In this document: positions 17,540 through 26,596 of the stretch, piece after piece | Numbering within the stretch: the first letter of the stretch is position 1 | Layout: each line of letters begins with the position of its first letter | Assembly: GCA_000969725.1 (NCBI GenBank) | Contig: JXSR01S064001.1 | DNA from: Ophiothrix spiculata | Taxonomy: Eukaryota; Echinodermata; Ophiuroidea; Amphilepidida; Ophiotrichidae | Reading direction: 5' to 3' (one strand) | Length of the DNA: 26,596 bases | Notes under the pieces: generated by a model | Database searches by the model: none | What the model saw: only the letters and a program-made list of their open reading frames with translations | What the model was told of the DNA's origin: nothing | Program-made: the position numbers and the translations under genes

Positions 17540-20035
17540 ACAATTTTTGCACCCAAATTAAAGAGATATGGTTAAAAATATTCTGAAAGTTTTAGTTAGC
17601 CAAAATAAATATAATTTTCTCAATCACATTTTTGCCTCTAACATCAAAATGGTTTGAGCTATGTGAACCAAATTTAAGAATGTAAGTAATGGTCCATCAA
17701 ACAAATAAGGACAATTTGTGTATGTAAAATTTACGACCAGACTGGATCACTACTGTAAAGGTTCTCAATACTAGTAACAATCACTCTTCCTGGAAGAGTA
17801 TACATCAGGCAAGAGCTAACGATAAGGTTACTTTTTAATAATAATATATTTAGAAATTCATTTAACAATGGCATGCCTACTAAGTGCACAAATCTTGAAT
17901 TGTATTTGTTAATTAAGCATGTAAAAGACCTTTAAATAAATTAATGGCTGACAATTATGGCACAGGTCAATTTGTTTTCAATAAAGGATTCATCAGTGTT
18001 TCTAAATTGCAAATTGTCAGGCCACTTTGTCATGCTTGATAGCTATCACAATAAGGTATTTAACAGACAGTGAAGATCTGATGGCGGTTTAATTTTTGAA
18101 TGCCATGCAACGGTGACAAACTATGGTGACGTTAAATGCATTAAATTACTGTTATTATCCTTTCAGAGTAAGTTCTGATAGGGTTTTTGAATTATTTGTG
18201 GCATGCATTAGTTTTCAGAGACTGTTACTGTGGTGTTTCGTATATAATATATTTGACTCTTGACTCAAGTTTTATACATTGTATAAAGAAGTAGGCCTAC
18301 AAAGCAAAGGAATTTAACACTTTGTACTGTCCTACTTCTGAAAAGATTATCTCTTTGATCTCTTGCTTTTGCTACTTTATATATTTGTGTTTTATTAAAA
18401 AGTATTTGACTCAATCATGGGACATCTTACTCTACAATTTGTAATTCAGGTTTTTAAAATCCCCTAGATAGTCGCTATTCTCTAAACATTAAGAAATGCA
18501 TTGAACAGTCCTTACAAAACGATTTTCTATACAATGATGAAAATTAAAAGTTATCGAAATCTGACAATCTTAATCTATTTCTACATTCATGATTTCATCA
18601 ATGCGTTATTTGTTTTTCCTATAATGTTCACTCTTTGCTTTCTTATTTTTTAAAAAAGATTAACTTGAAGTATATGGTTCGTAAATGTATGAAATATTAG
18701 CTTTCAAAGTTTTTTTCAAAGATTACTGGCTTGTGTGCCTTTCTGATATGATTAGGACAAAACATAAACAAGTATTGTTTTAAATCTGTTTAATTCAACC
18801 ATGTGTTTGATGCATTTATTGTATTTTCATTAATGAAACAAATCAACGCAAATCACATAATGACAAAGATCATCACAAATTATGATTTAATGAAGAAACA
18901 TATAGTTGTTTCATAGTCAATTTTGTGTGTAACATCCACGTTCCTGTATGTAATTTCCTCTATCTAGATTAGCACCTCACAATGAGTGGCCAAATTATAC
19001 TTAACATGCCACTTAAAAGAAAAAATATAAATAACTTAACTCAACAGTTTTACAGTTCAGTTCAAAGTTAAAACTGAGATGACACTTTTCTATACTCTCA
19101 AACTAAACCACATCTATTCTTGAGTATTCTACATCGCTACAACTGCATATAATATCACATTACTTGTTTATCCCTATTTCTTAAATGTCATGTACAAAAG
19201 AGAATATCACCGTTCGTGTAAATGTCAGGCGATAGATCACTATGAATTCAGTACAAATCTTGATGCTACACGAGATAGCACCAATGATAAGTCTTGACAG
19301 AATACAGATGACATTTAGGACAAATATAATGCTCTCAAAAGAAACACAATCAGAACGTTTTGTGACAGCACGAAATGCAACTCACCGCCAATTGAATTGT
19401 AAGCAATATGTTTCTACAACTTGGCAAAAGTACATTGATAGAGAAAATCAGTGAATACAGATGACATTTTTCAATATTTGGTATTAAATAACTCAACAGT
19501 GAAGGCTATAAACATTCAGAAAATCAGTAGTTGAATTGGACAAGTGGATCAGGATCAGTATTGTAGCAGTGAATCAAATCACTTGTGATCAAGCCATCAG
19601 AAAGAGATGGCAAAAGCTAAATAATTTTTATTGGCTTTGTCATACAAAATATTATCAATCGTTATCTTCAATACTACAAAATGCACCTCTTTATGGAGTA
19701 CTGTATTTTGTTAAAACATTTCTACTATATAATCCAGTGAGAAATTGATAGCTAGAACAAAAATGACTTTGAGTATGGATCTAAATACTAAAAACTATTG
19801 TGGGGTGCTCCGGAAAAATGAGAGGAAAGTCGCTCGCAATTTGCAAAATCGAGATTACTAATAGTTGAATTCATCATAACCTAAGCTTTAAAATATTACA
19901 TAATATTTCATACTTTCCCTTTTTCTTTTTTCTCAAGAGATGCAACCAGGTAAGGTAATTCAGAAAATGGAATTGCCAATTATTTTTGCCGGAGCACCCG
20001 TCATTTGTTATTCATTCCCTTACAAATGCCTTTCT
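17540..20035. repeat. Segmental duplicate, copy C
   Basis: Third copy of the A/B block, about 13.8 kb from B. It aligns from CATCAGGCAAGAGCT (17812; 4030 in B) through TTGTTTTCAATAAAG, GATCTGATGGCGGTTTA, TTGTGGCATGCATTAG, CTGTTACTGTGGTGT and AAAATCCCCTAG to GACAGAATACAGATGACATT and the sequence around 19754. Compared with B it lacks the 4750-4863 insert and contains a TIR element at 19803-19999. The frames at 19242-19454 and 19536-19748 (+) have no counterpart in B and are not called. Confidence 0.8.
19803..19999. mobile_element. About 197-bp TIR element (MITE)
   Basis: The left end GGGTGCTCCGGAAAAAT is mirrored by the right end, whose reverse reads GGGTGCTCCGGCAAAAAT. Copy B has an uninterrupted site near 6285-6310 (AAACACTATTTGTTATTTGT), which confirms this as an insertion. 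The target duplication could not be resolved because the flanks have diverged. No coding capacity; the superfamily is not assigned. Confidence 0.8.
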
Positions 20036-20236
20036 GAAAAATCACAAAAGAGACAATGCCCTGATGAAAAAACATTGAAATGACAAAACCACAATACAAC
20101 TCATCTTATACCATGTATACAATAGAAACATCTTGCTTCAAAGAAAAGATATAAAAAAGCCTGCTCATAATGCACTCAGCTCATTCTTACGGCTGCAGGG
20201 CACATCGATTTATTTACCACACAGTACAAGTAACAA
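20036..20236. other. Short spacer between copies C and D
   Basis: No supported feature. Only faint similarity to sequence upstream of the first D copy. Confidence 0.4.
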
Positions 20237-20730
20237 CTCGCAACGTTAAGACCTCAATTACGACATAAAAAGCTGCAATCAATAGCAGGTACATTATGCT
20301 GTCCCTCATGCCAATAATTTGCTCGTTTAATGGCGCTTTTTCGTGCCTAGTCACTCTCATGCTTTTACTTCAATTTGCCTGTGGGTCAAAAACCTCTCTA
20401 ACAAAACACTTTGGTGATAATCAGATTTAAATTATTGACATGAATTCAAATTATGCGTTTTATGTTAGCAGTATTTTATGCAAATATTTTCCTATGGAAT
20501 TATCGAATAACATTACAGCTGAGTGTCTAGGAGTGTGGTGGATATCATTTTGATATCGGATTTTTTGGAAAGGAAATACGTTAAGCATTGTTCACAATGA
20601 AAAGATGAAGCTTACACCTGTCTTGCGATGTTTGTATGCAAATCACAGGATAAAGTAACCGTTATCGGCACATCACTCATTGAACTCTATTCCTTCAACT
20701 TCCCTTATATAATATTGATAGACATTTTTT
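20237..20730. repeat. Segmental duplicate D, second copy
   Basis: Counterpart of 14168-14700 with the same landmarks. Recognisable homology stops at TATTGATAGACATTTTTT, immediately before the TTAA transposon at 20732, whereas the first copy continues into unrelated sequence. Confidence 0.9.
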
Positions 20731-20731
20731 A

Positions 20732-21044
20732 TTAAAGCAATACTATAAGATTTTGGTCAAAATGTGACTATCTAAAACAGTTTTCAAGAGTATTTTGTCA
20801 AAAAATTGTTTCGCCACCGGAAAATGGATAAAAAGAACATGCATGCTTTCCTATACAAATACATGTGGAATTAAATTACAGATCTCGAATTGAATTCAAC
20901 AAATGGCCATAACTAAAAAAGTATGCATATATAAGTTATATCGTTGGGAGGGTATTAATATCTACACTAAACAAACCCAATAAGCTAAAAAAAAATGGGT
21001 GACAGGGGGCGCTTCATTTTTAACACTTTATAGTATTGCTTTAA
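20732..21044. mobile_element. Simple TTAA-flanked MITE
   Basis: TTAA (20732-20735), then AGCAATACTATAAGATTTTG; at the other end the reverse reads AGCAATACTATAAAGTGTT, followed by TTAA (21041-21044). Total 313 bp with flanks. Left and right parts align with the ends of 10001-11723, for example ACATGCATGCTTTCCTATA, GGAGGGTATTAATATCT and AACAAACCCAATAAGCTA. It lacks the palindrome core of the larger copy. Both flanks are intact TTAA, which defines the target better than the older copy does. Confidence 0.85.
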
Positions 21045-21599
21045 TGTAAGTGATATTTTAATATGTCAATTTAAAAAAAACCCTATGCTTTATGTTGATA
21101 AATATAAACATTTGTTTAATTTTATATGTTGTGCAATTGTTATTGATTCTTTTAATTAAATATGTTAATTTTCTTCATTTACAGTTATCAGAAATCTATG
21201 ATATTATAATTATTTCTGATGTTATCAGAATGTATGTTATTTTATTTCACATATTTTCTTACATCATTTCAAATATATTTTGTTTTTTCAAATAAAATAA
21301 TGTATTTCAATTATTAATGTGCAAATTCAAAATGACAAATGAAATTGATAATATTTTTTAAATTCATTTTTTAGGAATTTCAACTAATTCTCCAATTCAT
21401 GGAAATCATTAAGTTTATTTGTATACTTTTTATGAATTGATCACTATCCAATTAACTTCTAAATTGAAATTTATTGATTCAAATTAATGTTTTGCATATA
21501 TAAACATGACGATACAAATTTATAATTCTAATGTTATCAAAATCAGCTTAGAATATACTTCACCTTTTCCCATCTCTTTATTTTTTTTTCTATCTCTTT
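21045..21599. other. Very AT-rich spacer with one small hairpin
   Basis: ATCAGAAAT (21187-21195) and ATTTCTGAT (21212-21220) are exact reverse complements around a 16-nt AT loop. The 67-codon frame at 21092-21295 (+) is low-complexity hydrophobic sequence expected by chance in such DNA. Confidence 0.5.
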
Positions 21600-21960
21600 T
21601 TTCTCTCAATCCACATCTTCACCGACAAAATATTCTAACACACGCCATCCCGCCCAGTCAATAGATTGCAGCCATAATACATGCGCATCTGTGAGTGCTT
21701 GATCATGCACACACTCGTAAACAGACAGAAGAACTGAAGCTTGAAAGTGGCAAATTTTACAGAATCGTGTTAATGAAATTGCCCGGTGGTGAAGGAGAGA
21801 TATTTTTCTTATACTCAAGTATTCTATCCCAGTACTGGTTAGTGCTGTGAAATTGAGGCCTGGGTGTTTAATGAGAAAGAAGTGGCAAACAGCAGATTAA
21901 GGAGGGCAGGGGAGCGTTCTTGCCATTTTTTTATCGCCAACCTACAGGGAAAAGAGAAGG
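21600..21960. other. GC-richer island, unassigned
   Basis: Base composition is visibly higher in GC than the surroundings. A 70-codon frame runs on the minus strand at 21606-21818 and ends WAGWRVLEYFVGEDVD. No domain is recognised and no splice sites clearly bracket it. It could be an exon, a regulatory region or a foreign repeat. Confidence 0.3.
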
Positions 21961-22003
21961 GAAAAAAAAGATTAACTAAGGAAGAAAAATAAGGGGAATT
22001 TTA

Positions 22004-22174
22004 AAATCTAATGTCAGTCCAAAACTACCAATAGCAAAAAGACTTCACAGTGCAGATAGCCAGCTGTTGGCCGTTCGATGGTTATCGGATTAGTTTAACA
22101 GAAAGGAAAAGAAGAATAAGTATAAGCACAAAATTTAGCACGAAATTTGAAATATCTAGTGTCAGTCCAAAACT
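22004..22174. repeat. Direct repeat pair, 148 bp apart
   Basis: ATCTAATGTCAGTCCAAAACT (about 22006-22026) recurs as ATCTAGTGTCAGTCCAAAACT (about 22154-22174). Both are preceded by an A/G-rich AAGAA-type run and a TTAAA/TTGAAAT link, suggesting an imperfect tandem duplication. Confidence 0.75.
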
Positions 22175-23906
22175 GCTGGAGGTTGTGTGTTTATTATTTC
22201 GCATGTTAGTTTTTAGAATTGACTGAAATTTATTTTAGAAAAATATCTTTCCCACACACTCATAACATTCAAGGTTTAATTGCTTTTTTTAACCTTCACT
22301 AAAAGAAAATTGATCCATTGATTTGTTCTTTTTGAAGCAGACTCTGTGGGTATTGCAAATCACATACACATATCATATTTCATTATTTTGTATTATATAT
22401 GTTAATTGATTGATTTTTCTGGTTAGATTTGTTTTATAAGCAGTAGAACATTTGGTCAAGTTCAGTATATTATCTTTATGCATGTGATCAAATTGTCAAT
22501 GTCAATGTGCTTTTGAAAAATTATGCATATTTGTTCAAATTTGCAAACCTGCCATATACAACTTGAGATAACTGATCAGGAAAAGCATCTTTAGAACAAT
22601 ACAAATTTTTGAAAACAGATGCTACCCATACAACCTAATAAGATTTCCTTTCCCCTGTTTTAGTCCTGGCTTTTAGTCTCTCCTTTTACCTCTACTGTCG
22701 GTTACAAATATGATATTCGATTGCCCCTTCCCCTTCTACATGTAGTGTATTTAAGTTCCACCTTCAATTGAATTATCACTAATTTTTGTGGACTGTGAAT
22801 TGTAGCAAATTTGCTTCCTATAATTGGCTCAAATGGATTTCCCATGCATGGGATTCAAAACCTCATCAATTGTAGGAATGGTGTAAATTGAATTAAATGA
22901 CTTTATAAGCAAGTGATAAATACCAGGTGTTTCTTAGTAAAACGGTGTATGTGGTAATGGCTGCTTTGAATTATGGATACCGTTTTGAATATGTACTGTT
23001 AGGAAAATAGCTGCTTTTACTTGTAGTTCAGTATAATTTGGTTAAATATTGAACTGTTTTGATTGAAAGCTTCTTTATATTTGAGATAGCTGCTTTGAAT
23101 TTAAGTGATATATAACTTCCTTGTGTACATGTTATGTGTGTTATTATAAATAAAAAAATATGTGAAATCTTCCAACGGTTCAAGTGCTCAACCAAAAGGA
23201 GATGAAATGAAAGGATTGATTATTGTGACAAAGGTACAAAGATAACAAAACTAGGGCCTAACTCAGAGCAACAAATGTACATACTTCATTTTAGTGGTGC
23301 TATTTGGTTTTTTTTCTGTTCCAAACATGAAGTTCATGTGAAAAAATACCATTTTGAAATATACAGCCTGATCAATGCCTTCATAATTCTACTTGTAATT
23401 GCTTTTTCAAGTCACCAGTGACCTCTATTTCCTAATATTTTAATCATCCTCTTTATAAGATTATATTTTTAAAAAATGATAGTGGTATTAATATATTACT
23501 GCGCTTTCTGATAATTGTAGAAAATAACTAAACACTTAAACCTAACACTAACAACAAATGGCTTTTTGTAATTGTTGATTAAGTTTGGTAGTGTGTGTTT
23601 GCCAAGAAAAGCAATTCACCAGAGCAGTCTAGGTTCATCACATACATGTATTTACTTAGAAATACTGAGAAATCCTTTTTTAAATCAAGCAGTTTAACAT
23701 TATGGAGAAATCAGACTCTTAATATTCAACAGAGAGAAAAACAGCAACTTGACCGCTCTCATTCCAAGAGCTTTGCCTGGGGCATCCACTGGTACTTAGC
23801 AGAGGTCTCAAGCTGCAACTTAATCTTAATTAATGCAAGGATTCACCATGAAACAGAATCTTGAAATCAATTAACCGCATGTTCTCTCTTTCTTCTTCAT
23901 CTACAG
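22175..23906. other. About 1.7 kb spacer
   Basis: No repeat or gene is supported. Minor: TAGCTGCTTT or GGCTGCTTTGAATT recurs at about 22960, 23010 and 23088. The 89-codon frame at 23595-23864 (+) ends at a TGA 42 bp before the exon candidate and is in the same frame, but shows no domain. Confidence 0.45.
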
Positions 23907-24019
23907 AGAGTGACCAGCATCATCAAGTACAGACTTAAGATTTCATCATCGCCTGGACACTTGATAAGAGATATCGATATCCCTAAGGAGGGCTATTATC
24001 TCTTGTGTGCTACTGATAT
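23907..24019 (+). CDS. Candidate internal exon, function unknown
   Basis: A pyrimidine tract (TTCTCTCTTTCTTCTTCATC) ends in TACAG at 23906 and a donor GTAAGA begins at 24020. Between them 113 bp are fully open in one frame (37 codons plus 2 nt), reading RVTSIIKYRLKISSSPGHLI and continuing RDIDIPKEGYYLLCATD. The frame closes right after the donor (ATG TAA), as expected of an exon read into its intron. Composition is more GC-rich than the flanks. The GHLIRDIDI...GYYLL spacing faintly recalls a WD40 blade, but that is only a resemblance. No partner exon was found in the window. Chance occurrence cannot be excluded. Confidence 0.35.
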
Positions 24020-25264
24020 GTAAGACATCACATCTTTCACCTAAGATAATACTTGAGATGTGTCGACTTTGGCACTCTTTGATGGGAGATATATGCCAGG
24101 GATATGGGTTAAGATAGTTGAACAAATATGTGACAAGTGGATGTACTGCAACTCAGGATATTCCAAAACATGTTTGGATAGATTGACTCTTTGGTAAAAA
24201 CAACTGAAAAATGAAAAATGTGTTTGCAGCACTGTATTATTCTGTAAAACTTTTCAAAACAAAAAGGTATCCATTCAATTATCTATTTGTTGTTGCTTTG
24301 GAGATTTGGAGGTTATATTATGAAAATGATGTAAGAGTATATTTGTTTAAATTCTTGACCTTATTATTTGGATTTCTGCCTTATTGATACTGAAGATGAC
24401 CATAAAATTGAACCTTAAGTAGCAAAAAAAAGTCTTCTCGGATGCATGATGAACCACATCCATTACTTAAGCTCGCTTTACCATAACTTTAGTCCTCGAT
24501 TGAACATTCTGAGAAAAATAGATAAAACCAACATCTCATAAATCATTTAAGATAAAAAGTCACAAAAACATATTGACATCTGTTGCCAGGAAATTCAAAA
24601 GAAGTTGGTGAAGCAATTCCCATAAGTTTTCATAGCCTAAATAATTACTCGATGCTTGCCATCTTGTTTCATGTCCAAAGCCTGACATGTAATGCTTGAC
24701 ATAGAGCGTAAATATCCTTTGTTGTACCATTATCTAATATTTAGGGTGAACTATTCAGCTTTCTTCTTGCCCACAGTCAGTCATTACTTATGTGGTATTT
24801 CTTCGATAAGTCAACTGCATCTATGCCTTTAGGAAAAGAAGATGCTGGTCATTGACATTTGAGTGATGATATATTTGCCATCAATTCCCTAGTTTGAACA
24901 CGTCCACACACATTTTATATTTATACATAATAAACCTTTAAGTACCTATGGGCACTGAGTACAATTTATCACTCAACAAATATTAAAATCCCAAAACAGG
25001 TAAATCCACTTCTCACTTTATTATTTACATCTAATTACAGAAGGAGCTGCAGAAAATTGTCACAAAATAACAAAAAAACTATCTTGACCAATTCCCAAGC
25101 CAAACGTGTCTAAGAAGCCTTGCATTTATGTATGAAGAGCCATCACACCTGGGCATCACACTCCATATGCCTTGGGTATGGTTCAGAAAGTGGCTGGACA
25201 TTAAGGTACACTAGGATGCCTTCTTGCCATTTCAAACAGCATAATTTATGCTTCTGATGTCTCA
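24020..25264. other. About 1.2 kb spacer after the exon candidate
   Basis: No repeat is recognised. Short open stretches (for example 36 codons ending near 24857, + strand, with a pyrimidine tract and CACAG at 24776) are not strong enough to call. The minus frame at 24041-24232 has no domain. Confidence 0.45.
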
Positions 25265-25474
25265 GATAGCAATTCTTGTGCAAAATAGAAAGCTGAAAGT
25301 GTCTTTGTGTGAAATATCTGTAGGCAGTGTCCATGTCTGATACTCAAGTCTCAGCCATGCGGTCAAATAACTGGCGGCCTTGTATTTAGCATGGACTTTA
25401 TCCTCAATGTACTCTAGAGATATGTGGATGTTACAGCTTGGTATCAGAGATGTCTTGGCACCTGAAGAAGCATT
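25265..25474 (-). CDS. Open coding-like stretch, possible exon
   Basis: On the minus strand 70 codons are open between a TGA (25475-25477) and a TGA (25262-25264), with no internal ATG. The reading begins NASSGAKTSLIPSCNIHISL and goes on through EYIEDKVHAKYKAASYLTAW to a hydrophobic end. The mixed, charged composition differs from the low-complexity frames elsewhere in the window. A TTCTTCAG at 25462-25469 could be an acceptor; no good donor lies inside. A different-frame stretch of 63 codons overlaps and follows (25143-25334), so a frameshifted pseudogene is also possible. No family is recognised. Confidence 0.25.
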
Positions 25475-25546
25475 TCAAAAGCCACTGACCCAAGGCTGGA
25501 GATTATACAGTGTGCAATCTAAATAAATGACAAATGGCAGCTATTT

Positions 25547-25577
25547 CAGATACGACTTTCTTGCACTCGCATGACGA
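25547..25577. repeat. Stray copy of the palindrome-array motif
   Basis: CAGATACGACTTTCTTGCAC followed by TCGCATGACGA is nearly identical to 11163-11191 in the right arm of the composite element (one difference, CTCGCATG against CTCACATG). Only about 30 bp match and the flanks differ. It is about 14.4 kb away and without a mirrored partner nearby. Confidence 0.9.
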
Positions 25578-25920
25578 TCCTGGTGAGAAGATCATCACAG
25601 AGGAAATAATTGCACTTATCATTGACCAATTTCTTGAAAATTGTCAGTATACTTTTTATTTCTTTCAAATTTGACATTTGCTAAATGTTATACTGTCCTG
25701 ACTTTCAGTAATGCTTATAACCTAACATAATAACGGTGAATATTGGGATTTTAGTGTGCGGAATACATATATATGACACATTCAGAAATTTAAAAAGTAA
25801 AAATATCACCCTTTGTGGTCAAATGTTAAGCAAAGAAAACCAATTTTAGCAGAATATACAAATAAAAGTATTGTGTAAAAATATATGTATTTATAGTGAA
25901 AAAAAAATATTGGACTATGT
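25578..25920. other. Spacer
   Basis: AT-rich; no feature recognised. Overlaps the start of the 100-codon minus frame 25826-26128, which is generated by the direct repeat described next. Confidence 0.45.
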
Positions 25921-26112
25921 AAATAAAAATACAGGAGGGGTTGCATTTACAACCAATAGGGCCATGTACTCTGGATTTTTGTTTAAAATAAATGCTAGAG
26001 TAGGGAGAGTAGGAAAACAACATGACAAAGGCCACTGTTAAAATCACCCATATAAAGAATAAACAAAAATACAGGTTGAAGGTTGCATTTACAAGTAATG
26101 GGCCCTGTATTC
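25921..26112. repeat. Direct repeat pair, 140 bp apart
   Basis: AAATAAAAATACAGGAGGGG and the following GTTGCATTTACAA..AAT.GGGCC (25921-25973) recur at 26061-26112 as AAACAAAAATACAGGTTGAA with the same following block. This explains the repeated peptide-like pattern in the overlapping frames on both strands (25826-26128 and 26022-26273), which are therefore not called. Confidence 0.8.
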
Positions 26113-26596
26113 GTTCATCTTGCATCAAACAGGTGATAATAATATTTGATCAACATCATCATTTAACAATTTCATATTGTGGTAATTTATTCTATACAAG
26201 TGTCAAAGCTTTTTATGTTTTTTTTTTATTATTCATTCCAGATAACACTAACCAATATCCTATTACAACCTAGTAAAGGGCAGCCATTTTGTAGCTTAGC
26301 TCTATGTACATTTACTTACCCTTAAAGCATTATCATCTCACATATTTATCATAGAGATCGGGGGCTAACTCTGCTGTTTTTTATAATGAACTCAATTGTT
26401 ATGACATTTCCCTACTTTCATTAATGACAAAATGGGGCAAAATTGTTTTTAGTAGAATAAAAAGGCATAAATTGGTCTAGGGACTTGCAGACAGGCTTGT
26501 AGACATGTAGCAATAATTTATTCCTTGGGCATATAATATATGGTCTCATTTTTTTAATTGGGACCCAATAAAAGGTGGTTTTGTTACATTTCTATC
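26113..26596. other. Terminal spacer
   Basis: AT-rich, no feature recognised before the end of the window. Confidence 0.5.

Noticed and set aside
25826..26273. Overlapping 100- and 83-codon frames on opposite strands
   Set aside because: Both arise from the 140-bp direct repeat in AT-rich DNA; no recognisable domain.

Overview
This looks like non-coding DNA from an animal nuclear genome, probably a marine invertebrate (inferred, not proven). The window is strongly AT-rich. It has no compact bacterial-style gene layout and no long open frame except one decayed LINE fragment. It carries short non-autonomous DNA transposons with TTA or TTAA flanks, a non-LTR retrotransposon tail, short microsatellites, old segmental duplications and AGGTCA-type repeats. 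No complete gene, rRNA, tRNA or CRISPR array could be supported. Most of the open frames of 60-100 codons are chance or duplicated non-coding DNA.

Layout. Positions 1-345 hold a 32-bp tandem repeat and a retroelement-like 3' end. Positions 475-6310 hold two adjacent copies (A, about 2374-3735; B, about 3745-6310) of a diverged block, with blocks further upstream that also recur later. Copy A carries a PIF/Harbinger-like foldback MITE at 1845-2134 and a separate insert at about 2478-2810. Positions 6310-10000 hold little that can be recognised. Positions 10001-11723 hold the most striking object: a TTAA-flanked element whose core is a large inverted repeat enclosing nine tandem 62-70 bp units, each of them a near-perfect palindrome, with a further foldback element inserted in its right arm. 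A 313-bp relative without this core lies at 20732-21044. Positions 11724-14167 are mostly featureless.

Positions 14168-14700 are duplicated at 20237-20730. Positions 14745-15094 carry AGGTCA repeats, including an exact 10-bp-period array, followed by a candidate element at 15094-15526. Positions 15893-20035 contain the third copy (C) of the A/B block with its upstream blocks. It is interrupted by a minus-strand LINE C-terminal fragment (16350-16832) and a small TIR element (19803-19999). From 21045 on, the window is AT-rich spacer with two possible protein-coding traces: a well-bounded 113-bp exon candidate at 23907-24019 (+) and an open stretch at 25265-25474 (-). A stray copy of the palindrome-array motif lies at 25547-25577.

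The elements do not form a pathway. The window is best read as an intergenic or intronic region shaped by duplication and mobile DNA. The palindrome array inside a transposon is its main point of novelty.
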